Of a DNA stretch of 12,215 nucleotides, positions 6,492 to 12,215 are shown piece by piece (within the stretch, counting starts at the first letter, position 1; every line of letters starts with the position of its first letter). The notes below the pieces were generated by a model. That model was given only the letters and a program-made list of their open reading frames with translations, searched no databases and was not told the DNA's origin. Source of the DNA: Akkermansia sp. (GTDB lineage: Bacteria; Verrucomicrobiota; Verrucomicrobiia; Verrucomicrobiales; Akkermansiaceae); assembly GCA_017555465.1 (NCBI GenBank), contig JAFZGH010000264.1, forward strand, positions 1 through 12,215, read 5' to 3'. A program made the position numbers and the translations under genes.

Positions 6492-6776
6492 TTAGACAAG
6501 GTCCAGAGACTCACCAGCGGCCAGGCGCACAAATGCCTTCTTCCAGGCGGGTGCGGTACCGGCATCCTTCGTGCGCTTGCGGCGCACCTTGCCATCGTAG
6601 TTAGCGGTGCGGACGGAGGCAACCTTCTTGCCGAAGGCTTTCTCCACAGCCTGCTTGATCTCAATCTTGGTGGCCTTCACCGCCACTTCGAGCGTCAGCA
6701 CGCCGTTCTCCTCGTGCAGCACGGTGGCCTTTTCGGACACGCGCGGCTTCTTGATTACGTCGTAGATATCGTTCAT
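6492..6776 (-). CDS. rplW: 50S ribosomal protein uL23
   Basis: Exit-tunnel protein that docks trigger factor and SRP. The 94-aa product has the N-terminal I-KKPRVSEKAT motif; Glu15 in VSEK is the counterpart of the E. coli trigger-factor contact. It continues with the VAVKATKIEIKQAVEKAFGKKV helix region (about 32-53) and ends in the K-R-KRTKDAG-APAWKKA-V loop, the rRNA-binding extension. The ATG lies only 2 nt after the rplD stop codon, so translation of the pair is likely coupled. No Shine-Dalgarno motif is seen. Confidence 0.96.
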   Translation of the reverse strand: MNDIYDVIKKPRVSEKATVLHEENGVLTLEVAVKATKIEIKQAVEKAFGKKVASVRTANYDGKVRRKRTKDAGTAPAWKKAFVRLAAGESLDLV

Positions 6777-6778
6777 GA

Positions 6779-7387
6779 TTACTTGGTGCGGTTGGCGATG
6801 GTTTCCATAGCGGAGTCAACGATGACCACCTTGCGGGCGTCAAGCAGCTGCTCCACGTTCACCTCAGCGGCGCTCATGAGAAGCACTTCGGCCACGTTGC
6901 GGCCAGCGCGCTTGGTCATTTCGTCGAAGCTGTCGGCGATGATGAGGATCTTCTTACCCTCGGCAATCTCGGACACAGCGGCAACGAAGGACTTCGTCTT
7001 GCCGTCCTCGATGGAGAAGGAGGGAACGGTTACAACTTTACCACCGGTGATGATGTCGCCCAGCACGCGGCGCAGAGCCAGCTTGCGGGTGGACTTGTTC
7101 ACCTTCTTGGAGTAGTCGCAGGGGCGGGGACCGAACACCACGCCACCACCCACAAAGATGGGGGACTGGTGGTCGCCGTGACGGGCATTACCCGTGCCCT
7201 TCTGGCGGTAGATCTTGCGGTTGTTACCAGCAACCTCACCGCGGGTCTTCGTGTTGGCAGAACCGGTGCGGCGGTTAGCGCGGTAGGCAGTCACCAGGTC
7301 GTGTACGGCCTGGCTACCCTTCTCGGGACCCACCGTCACGACACCGGCGGCGTTGGCTGCCTCAATTGTCAGTGTATTAGCGGACAT
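6779..7387 (-). CDS. rplD: 50S ribosomal protein uL4
   Basis: Large-subunit protein with a loop reaching into the exit tunnel; in E. coli it also represses the S10 operon. The 202-aa product has the conserved tunnel loop at about 57-88 (IYRQKGTGNARHG...SPIFVGGGVVFGPRP), followed by KVNK-RKLALRRVL. No change at the loop suggests macrolide resistance. The start has AGGA 10 nt upstream. The extra N-terminal residues before the first strand are ordinary. Whether the E. coli type of L4 feedback exists here is unknown: no S10-type leader precedes rpsJ, because rpsJ directly follows fusA. Confidence 0.96.
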   Translation of the reverse strand: MSANTLTIEAANAAGVVTVGPEKGSQAVHDLVTAYRANRRTGSANTKTRGEVAGNNRKIYRQKGTGNARHGDHQSPIFVGGGVVFGPRPCDYSKKVNKSTRKLALRRVLGDIITGGKVVTVPSFSIEDGKTKSFVAAVSEIAEGKKILIIADSFDEMTKRAGRNVAEVLLMSAAEVNVEQLLDARKVVIVDSAMETIANRTK

Positions 7388-7412
7388 AGATAGGTTTTCC
7401 TAGTTCGTTTGT

Positions 7413-8057
7413 TTATTTACCGTTCTTCTTCTTGGCGGGGCGAACCACAACGTAGGAACCCTTGGCGCCGGGCACGGGGCCAGACACAAGAATCACGTTG
7501 TCATCCTTGCGCACCTGAACGATCTTCAGGTTCTGCACGGTCTTGCGCTCAGCGCCCAGGTGGCCGGGCATCTTCTGGCCCTTCCACACGCGGGACGGCG
7601 TTGCGCAGGCACCCACACCACCAGTACGGCGGTGCATCATGGAACCGTGCGTCATGGGAGAGCCGTGGAAGTTATGACGGCGCATAACACCCTGGAAGCC
7701 CTTACCCTTGGACGTGCCGATCACGTCCACCCAGGCACCCTCTTCAAAGAGGCTGCAACCGGGATGCTCAGCGCCCTCAGCGGGCAGCTCGCTGGCGTCC
7801 ACGCGGAACTCCTTGAGGAGCTTGGCGGGGGCGATACCCAGCTTCTTGAAGTGGCCAGCAACCGGCTTGGAGAGGCGGCTTTCCTTCTGAGCGTCGAAGG
7901 CCACCTGGATGGCGCAGTAACCATCCTTCTCCTCGGTCTTGATCTGGCCGTAAGTGTTGCCGGTCACGTCGATAACCGTGACGGGAATCATGGCGCCGGT
8001 CTCCTTGTTGAAGACGCGGGTCATGCCAACCTTCTTACCAATAAGTCCTAAAGACAT
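7413..8057 (-). CDS. rplC: 50S ribosomal protein uL3
   Basis: Large-subunit protein that starts 50S assembly and reaches toward the peptidyl transferase centre. The 214-aa product begins with GLIGKKVGMTRVF, and has GTSKGKGFQGVMRRHNF near 114-130, the SPMTHGSMMHRRTG loop and RVWKGQKMPGHLGAE near 156-170. The Gln that PrmB methylates in E. coli (Q150 in QTPG) aligns with Ala152 here (ATPS), so that modification cannot occur at this site. The C-terminus is a basic KKKNGK tail. It follows rpsJ by 45 nt and has no Shine-Dalgarno motif. Confidence 0.97.
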   Translation of the reverse strand: MSLGLIGKKVGMTRVFNKETGAMIPVTVIDVTGNTYGQIKTEEKDGYCAIQVAFDAQKESRLSKPVAGHFKKLGIAPAKLLKEFRVDASELPAEGAEHPGCSLFEEGAWVDVIGTSKGKGFQGVMRRHNFHGSPMTHGSMMHRRTGGVGACATPSRVWKGQKMPGHLGAERKTVQNLKIVQVRKDDNVILVSGPVPGAKGSYVVVRPAKKKNGK

Positions 8058-8102
8058 GTTATTAAAAAATCTGGTTAAGTGTTAGTATTAACGGGACGGG
8101 AA

Positions 8103-8411
8103 TCAGATCTTGATCGTGATGTCCACACCAGCAGGCAGGTTGAGCTTCTTGAGCTCTTCCACCGTGCGGGAGGTCGGCTCAACGATGTCGAGCAGGCGCT
8201 TGTGGGTACGGATTTCGAACTGGTCGGCAGATTTCTTATTAACATGGACCGAGCGGTTCACAGAGAACTTCTCGATACGAGTCGGCAAAGGAATCGGCCC
8301 GGCGACTTTTGCACCTGTACGCTTGGCGGTCTCGACGATCTCGGAAGCGGAACGGTCGATAGCGCGGCTGTCAAATGCACGGAGACGGATGCGGATTTTG
8401 GGACTTTGCAT
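8103..8411 (-). CDS. rpsJ: 30S ribosomal protein uS10 (NusE)
   Basis: Small-subunit head protein that also acts in transcription antitermination with NusB and links NusG to the ribosome. The 102-aa product has the family pattern KIRIRLRAFDSRAID at 5-19, AGPIPLPT at 37-44, the VHVNKKSADQFEIRTHKR loop and strand near 55-72 and L-LPAGVDITIKI at the end. It normally opens the S10 operon after its own leader. Here only 40 nt separate it from fusA and no promoter is visible there, so str and S10 genes appear to be one transcript. The gene tuf, often found between them, is absent. Confidence 0.97.
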   Translation of the reverse strand: MQSPKIRIRLRAFDSRAIDRSASEIVETAKRTGAKVAGPIPLPTRIEKFSVNRSVHVNKKSADQFEIRTHKRLLDIVEPTSRTVEELKKLNLPAGVDITIKI

Positions 8412-8451
8412 GAACGTGCGGTTATGTTTAGGTTAATATTGTTTGGTTGGT

Positions 8452-10635
8452 TTACTTATTACCACCGCGAGCCTTGACGATTTCGTTGACAAGGTTCTGG
8501 GGTACTTGTTCGAAGTGAGAGGGTTCCATGGAGTAGGAGGCCAGACCCTTGGAGAGGGTACGGATGTCGGTGGAGTAACCGAACATTTCGGCCAGCGGCA
8601 CATCGGCGGTGAGTACGCACTCAGCACCCTTGTGCTCCATGTTCTTCACCATGGCGCGGCGGCGGTTAAGGTCGCCCATGATATCGCCCTGGTTTTCAGC
8701 GGGGGTCACCACTTCCACAGCCATGATGGGCTCCAGCAGCACGGGGCTGCACTTGGCAAAGGCGTTCTTCATAGCGAAGATAGCAGCCATCTTGAAGGCG
8801 TTTTCGTTGGAGTCCACTTCGTGGTAGGAGCCGTCAATCACGTCCACTTCCACGTCCTCCACGGGGTAACCCGCAACAGAACCGGAGTTCATGGCTTCGT
8901 TCAGACCGGCGTACACAGCGTTCATGTACTCCTTGGGAATGGCACCACCAACAATCTTGTTGGCAATCTTGAGACCGGTACCGCGTTCGCCGGGGCGCAT
9001 GGCAATCACCACGTCACCGTACTGACCACGACCACCGGACTGCTTCACCAGCTTACCCTGCACACGGTCAGCAGAACCGGTGATGGTTTCGCGGTAGGCA
9101 ATCTGGGGCTTGCCGGTGTTGGCTTCCACCTTGAACTCGCGCTTGAGGCGGTCCACGATGATGTCGAGGTGAAGCTCACCCATGCCGGCGATGATGGTCT
9201 GACCGGTTTCTTCGTCGGTCTTCACGCGGAAGGTGGGGTCTTCAGCAGAGAGGCGCTGCAGAGCGTTGGACATCTTCTCCTGGTCGCCCTTGGTCAGGGG
9301 TTCCACAGCCATGGAAATCACGGTGTCCGGGAAGGTCGGGGGCTCGAGCGTGTAGTCGAAGTCATCGGAAGCCAGGGTGTCACCCGTGGTGGCGTTCTTC
9401 AGACCCACGATAGCGGCGATGTCGCCAGAGTATACGGCGTCCACGTCGGTGTGCACATTGGCCTGGATCTGGAGCAGACGGCCCACGCGCTCACGCTTGC
9501 GGGTACGGGGGTTGTAAACAGTGTCGCCCTTGCGCACCACGCCGGTGTATACGCGGATGAACACCAGGGAGCCCACGAACTTGTCGGCCCAGAGCTTGAA
9601 TGCCAGCACCACGGGCTTGTCGTTGTCGGAGGGGTTGATTTCCTTCACGTCGAACACCTCGTAGCCGTTCTCGTCGAGACCGGAGGCAATCGTGCTGGTC
9701 ACAGTGGCCTGCTTACACTCGAGGGGGCTGGGGAGGTAGTCCACCACAGCGTCCAGGAGGCCCTGCACACCCTTGTTCTTGAAAGCGGAACCACCGGCGA
9801 CGGGGATGAACTTGTTGGCGATGGTGGCGCGGCGGATAGCCTGCTTGAGGGTCGGGGCATCGATGGGTTCTTCCATGAGGTAGAGTTCACCCAGCTCGTC
9901 GTCCACGTTAGCCACGCATTCCTTGAGTTCCTCGAGGTAGGTCTGGCCGATTTCGAGCAGCTCGCCCTCCAGGTCCTTCACCTCATAGGTGGAACCCTGG
10001 CGGTCGGAGTCTGCGTAGAAGATAGCCTTCTGGTTCACCACGTCAATCTGGCCGCAGAGCTGGTCCTCGGCGCCGATGGGCACCAGAATCGGAGCAGCGT
10101 TGGCACCCAGCTTGGTGCGGATATCGTTGAGCACGTTGGCGAAGTTGGCGCCCACGCGGTCCATCTTGTTCACGAAGCACAGGCGGGGCACCTCGTACTT
10201 GTTGGCCTGGCGCCACACCGTCTGCGTCTGGGGCTGCACGCCGGCAACACCGCAGAACACCACGATAGCGCCGTCGAGCACGCGCAGGGAACGCTCCACC
10301 TCAGCGGTGAAGTCCACGTGCCCGGGAGTATCGATAACGTTGAGCTGGAAGTTCTCGTTCTCGAAAAGCTTGTGGCAGCCCTCAGCGGGCAGCTGCTTCC
10401 AGTTGGTTGTAACGGCAGCGGAGGTAATGGTAATACCACGCTCCTGCTCCTGCTCCATCCAGTCGGTCGTCGCAGAACCCTCGTGGGTCTCGCCGATCTT
10501 GTGGATCATGCCGGTGTAGAACAGAATACGCTCGGACAGCGTGGTCTTGCCGCCGTCAATGTGAGCGGCAATACCGAAGTTACGGTAGCGCTCAAGCGGG
10601 GCCTTACGGTCAGGGCTGCTATAGTTATTAGCCAT
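8452..10635 (-). CDS. fusA: Translation elongation factor G
   Basis: GTPase that drives tRNA and mRNA translocation and, with RRF, ribosome recycling. The 727-aa protein is slightly longer than the roughly 700-aa norm, owing to about ten extra N-terminal residues and a loop at 80-95 before switch II. G-domain motifs are complete: P-loop A24-H-I-D-G-G-K30-T, switch I RGITI at 66-70, DTPGH at 102-106 and NKMD at 156-159. Domain III and IV signatures follow, including GMGELHLDI and the domain IV tip SYHEVDS near 605. P-loop residue 28 is Gly, where EF-G usually has Ala or Ser. The single copy in the str cluster and the E. coli-like GVQPQ-QTVWRQANKY segment favour canonical EF-G over a paralogue. 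It follows rpsG by 59 nt. Confidence 0.97.
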   Translation of the reverse strand: MANNYSSPDRKAPLERYRNFGIAAHIDGGKTTLSERILFYTGMIHKIGETHEGSATTDWMEQEQERGITITSAAVTTNWKQLPAEGCHKLFENENFQLNVIDTPGHVDFTAEVERSLRVLDGAIVVFCGVAGVQPQTQTVWRQANKYEVPRLCFVNKMDRVGANFANVLNDIRTKLGANAAPILVPIGAEDQLCGQIDVVNQKAIFYADSDRQGSTYEVKDLEGELLEIGQTYLEELKECVANVDDELGELYLMEEPIDAPTLKQAIRRATIANKFIPVAGGSAFKNKGVQGLLDAVVDYLPSPLECKQATVTSTIASGLDENGYEVFDVKEINPSDNDKPVVLAFKLWADKFVGSLVFIRVYTGVVRKGDTVYNPRTRKRERVGRLLQIQANVHTDVDAVYSGDIAAIVGLKNATTGDTLASDDFDYTLEPPTFPDTVISMAVEPLTKGDQEKMSNALQRLSAEDPTFRVKTDEETGQTIIAGMGELHLDIIVDRLKREFKVEANTGKPQIAYRETITGSADRVQGKLVKQSGGRGQYGDVVIAMRPGERGTGLKIANKIVGGAIPKEYMNAVYAGLNEAMNSGSVAGYPVEDVEVDVIDGSYHEVDSNENAFKMAAIFAMKNAFAKCSPVLLEPIMAVEVVTPAENQGDIMGDLNRRRAMVKNMEHKGAECVLTADVPLAEMFGYSTDIRTLSKGLASYSMEPSHFEQVPQNLVNEIVKARGGNK

Positions 10636-10694
10636 ATAGTAATATGAATGTTTTAAAGTTCAGAGATTACATCAAAACTTCCAGCGGGCGCTTA

Positions 10695-11168
10695 TTACCA
10701 GCGGAAGTGAGCGAAGGCACGGTTGGCCTGGGCCATCTTGTGCACATCATCACGCTTACGCACGGCAGCACCCTGGTTGGCAGCGGCTTCCTTGATTTCG
10801 TTGGCCAGAGCCTTTGCCATCGGGATACCCTTGCGGTTGCGGGCGTAGTTGATGATCCAGCGCATGGCAAGAGCCTCGGAACGGTCGGGAGCCACTTCCA
10901 GCGGAACCTGGTAAGTAGCACCACCCACGCGGCGGCTCTTCACCTCCACACGGGGCTTGGCGTTCTCAATGGCGCGGGTCAGAACCTCGAGCGGGCTCAC
11001 AGTGTCGGTACCCTCGTTAGCAAGGTCGATAGCCTTGTACACGATACGCTCAGCCAGGGAGCGCTTGCCGTCCAGCATCACCTTGCAAATCAGGCGGCCA
11101 ACCAGCACGGAATCGTAACGGGAGTCACGACGTTCAATCTTCTTGTAGACGCGTTTACGACGAGCCAT
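10695..11168 (-). CDS. rpsG: 30S ribosomal protein uS7
   Basis: Primary 16S rRNA-binding protein that nucleates assembly of the 30S head; in E. coli it also represses the str operon. The 157-aa product matches the usual bacterial size. It begins MARRKRVYKK, has the RLICKVMLDGKRSLAERIVYKA region near 25-46, the beta hairpin VEVKSRRVGGATYQVPLEV at about 74-92, the RWIINYARNRKG helix and ends KRDDVHKMA-ANRAFAHFRW. The stop is a tandem TAA TAA. Only 31 nt separate it from rpsL, shorter than the E. coli S7 operator region (from memory), so that form of feedback is uncertain here. Confidence 0.98.
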   Translation of the reverse strand: MARRKRVYKKIERRDSRYDSVLVGRLICKVMLDGKRSLAERIVYKAIDLANEGTDTVSPLEVLTRAIENAKPRVEVKSRRVGGATYQVPLEVAPDRSEALAMRWIINYARNRKGIPMAKALANEIKEAAANQGAAVRKRDDVHKMAQANRAFAHFRW

Positions 11169-11199
11169 AGTCTTAAATTTATTAGTTCAGTGTTAATGA

Positions 11200-11604
11200 T
11201 TAGCGCTTCTTAGCGGGAGCGGCGGCAGCACCAGCCTTCGGGCGCTTGGCACCGTACTTCGAGCGGCCACGGCGGCGCTTGTCAACGCCAAGGCAGTCAA
11301 GAGCACCACGAACAATATGATAACGGACACCGGGAAGGTCCTTCACACGGCCACCACGCACAAGCACGATGGAGTGCTCCTGCAGGTTGTGGCCCTCACC
11401 GCCGATGTAGGCGATTACTTCTTCACCGTTGGTAAGGCGAACCTTAGCAACTTTACGCAGAGCGGAGTTCGGCTTCTTCGGCGTGCGGGTCATCACCTGC
11501 AGGCAAACGCCGCGGCGCTGCGGGCAGCTGTGAAGAGCGCGAGACTTCGACTTCTCTTCCGGTACTGTACGTCCCTTGCGGACGAGCTGATTAATAGTCG
11601 GCAT
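11200..11604 (-). CDS. rpsL: 30S ribosomal protein uS12
   Basis: Decoding-centre protein that monitors codon-anticodon pairing; first gene of the operon. The 134-aa product has MPTINQLVRKGR at the start, TPKKPNSALRKVA at 41-53, IGGEGHNLQEHS near 67-78 and GGRVKDLPGVRYH near 84-96. Lys43 and Lys88, the main sites of streptomycin-resistance changes, are both wild-type. Asp89, the RimO methylthiolation site in E. coli, is present. The C-terminus carries an Ala/Lys-rich tail of about 15 residues after the conserved part. The leader just before the ATG is AT-rich with no Shine-Dalgarno motif. Confidence 0.98.
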   Translation of the reverse strand: MPTINQLVRKGRTVPEEKSKSRALHSCPQRRGVCLQVMTRTPKKPNSALRKVAKVRLTNGEEVIAYIGGEGHNLQEHSIVLVRGGRVKDLPGVRYHIVRGALDCLGVDKRRRGRSKYGAKRPKAGAAAAPAKKR

Positions 11605-11744
11605 GTTACTTATTTATGATTTTGTTTTTCAAGGTTTTACGGCTTGGGTCGCCACCTCCTCATCCCTTGAGGAACGCAGCTTTCCACCTCACCGGATTAC
11701 CCGATAAAGACCGATAGACAGTACATCCCTGTACAGTCCGCGGT
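11605..11744 (-). promoter_or_regulatory. 5' leader of the str-S10 operon
   Basis: About 140 nt lie between the predicted transcription start (A at 11744) and the rpsL ATG. Two hairpins are visible: 11717-11738 (9-bp stem with one A-A mismatch, 4-nt loop) and 11657-11673 (TCCTCA/TGAGGA, 5-nt loop). The last 30 nt are AT-rich and unstructured. An AGGAGG at about 11655-11660 on the minus strand is too far from the rpsL start to serve it. No known leader family is recognised. Confidence 0.4.
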
Positions 11745-11750
11745 CGCGCT

Positions 11751-11778
11751 AGTTTACTCCAAATTTCCCATAAATCAA
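11751..11778 (-). promoter_or_regulatory. Probable main promoter of the str-S10 operon
   Basis: On the minus strand TTGATT (11773-11778) and TAAACT (11751-11756) are separated by 16 nt, four of six matches in each box. The next bases, AGCGCGAC, give a GC-rich discriminator before a purine start at 11744, as known for stringently controlled ribosomal promoters. Upstream, 11779-11820 is rich in A and T tracts like an UP element. This is a consensus-based inference. Confidence 0.45.
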
Positions 11779-11932
11779 GCCTTTTCTGTGAATTTCAACA
11801 GATTTTTCAAATTTTTCACCCTGCCAAACCAGGCACTTTCACCACCTCCCTCCCCCTCTCCTCACCATTTTTTATCCCATTTTTTCTAAAAAATGACAGA
11901 GATTTTTCTACCCGGCTCACGCTTAAGCCATC

Positions 11933-11954
11933 GCGCGCGCACGCGTGCGCGCGC
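11933..11954. repeat. 22-bp perfect GC palindrome in an alternating purine-pyrimidine run
   Basis: Positions 11933-11954 read identically on both strands, centred on ACGCGT. The run of strictly alternating purine and pyrimidine extends from 11932 to 11958, a sequence type that favours Z-DNA or cruciform extrusion under negative supercoiling. It lies about 155 bp upstream of the predicted operon -35 box. Confidence 0.75.
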
Positions 11955-12054
11955 ATATCTCCTTATATTGCGGTACTATTGTCGCCACTATCACTTTGCG
12001 GAGCATTCCACCTCCTCTGCCGCTTCTTCAGCCCATTTCCCCCCACCCCCGCAC

Positions 12055-12084
12055 AAAAATTAACCCCCGCATAATCAGCGAGGG
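12055..12084 (-). terminator. Possible rho-independent terminator of an upstream gene
   Basis: In minus-strand RNA a 7-bp stem forms (12078-12084 with 12064-12070, one G-U pair, 7-nt loop), followed by TTAATTTTT. The plus strand has a C-A mismatch at the same place and no T run, so the orientation is minus. It would end a gene that lies beyond position 12215. Confidence 0.45.
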
Positions 12085-12215
12085 TATGTATGGAGTCACA
12101 CTATAACCGTGCAAACGCGCTCTCCTACGCTATGTGTTCACACGAGTGCTGGTTCTGAAGTGGCTTTAATTTAGCAGAGAAAAACCGTATTCGCAAGCAC
12201 AAAAATCTTGTTAGA

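Larger units (their letters stand above)
11779..12215. other. Intergenic region without a recognisable gene
   Basis: No convincing reading frame, tRNA or rRNA is visible here. It holds the A/T tracts upstream of the operon promoter, a pyrimidine tract at 11845-11863 (polypurine on the minus strand), an 8-bp AT inverted repeat at 11878-11895 (CATTTTTT, 2-nt gap, AAAAAATG), a 22-bp GC palindrome at 11933-11954 and a terminator-like hairpin near 12064-12084. The right end (12085-12215) may be the 3' untranslated part of a minus-strand gene beyond the window. Confidence 0.5.

Noticed and set aside
8443..10647. A 734-codon open frame on the plus strand antisense to the whole of fusA
   Set aside because: It mirrors fusA exactly in frame, is His-, Val- and Gly-rich with no recognisable domain, and arises because the highly biased codons of fusA avoid complementary stops. 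fusA itself is unmistakable.
11640..11657. A mini-ORF starting GTG after AGGAG in the rpsL leader on the minus strand
   Set aside because: The Shine-Dalgarno-like motif abuts the GTG with no spacer, and the product would be eight codons with no sign of an attenuator peptide.
12085..12215. A possible small structured RNA gene at the right edge
   Set aside because: I could not fit it to tRNA, tmRNA, 6S, SRP or RNase P landmarks and saw only short weak hairpins; it is more likely the trailing part of a gene beyond the window.

Overview
The window is a bacterial ribosomal-protein and translation-factor locus. Every supported gene is on the minus strand, so it reads from right to left. Compact spacing, a Gram-negative lipoprotein at the left end, an E. 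coli-type EF-G with an extended N-terminus, GC-rich coding DNA and mostly absent Shine-Dalgarno motifs fit a member of the PVC/Verrucomicrobiota group (Akkermansia-like). This placement is an inference from protein and leader style, at about 50% confidence; no rRNA gene is present to settle it.

Layout in the direction of transcription: positions 12215-11605 hold no gene. They contain a probable terminator of an upstream minus-strand gene (about 12055-12084), a GC palindrome, AT-rich and polypurine stretches, a probable sigma70-type promoter with a GC-rich discriminator, and a leader of about 140 nt with hairpins. Then follow rpsL, rpsG, fusA (the str cluster, without tuf) and, with no large gap, rpsJ, rplC, rplD, rplW, rplB, rpsS, [an inserted secreted coiled-coil protein], rplV, rpsC, rplP, rpmC, rpsQ, rplN (the S10 cluster plus the first gene of spc). 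The run ends after rplN at a strong 15-bp hairpin terminator; rplX, rplE and the rest of spc do not follow. Beyond it lies a 235-bp inverted-repeat element with heptameric repeat arms, then a monocistronic lipoprotein alpha/beta hydrolase whose predicted promoter sits so close to its ATG that the mRNA may be leaderless.

The 15 translation genes make ribosomal subunit parts (uS12, uS7, uS10, uS19, uS3, uS17; uL3, uL4, uL23, uL2, uL22, uL16, uL29, uL14) and the translocase EF-G, and look normal in length and key motifs. The strongest anomaly is the 236-aa exported coiled-coil protein wedged between rpsS and rplV with 22- and 21-nt gaps, so it should be co-transcribed with the ribosome genes. 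Other points worth a look are the repeat element, the leaderless-type promoter, the scarcity of Shine-Dalgarno sequences, the early end of the operon, and a few substitutions at well-conserved sites (EF-G P-loop Gly28, uL2 Asn231).
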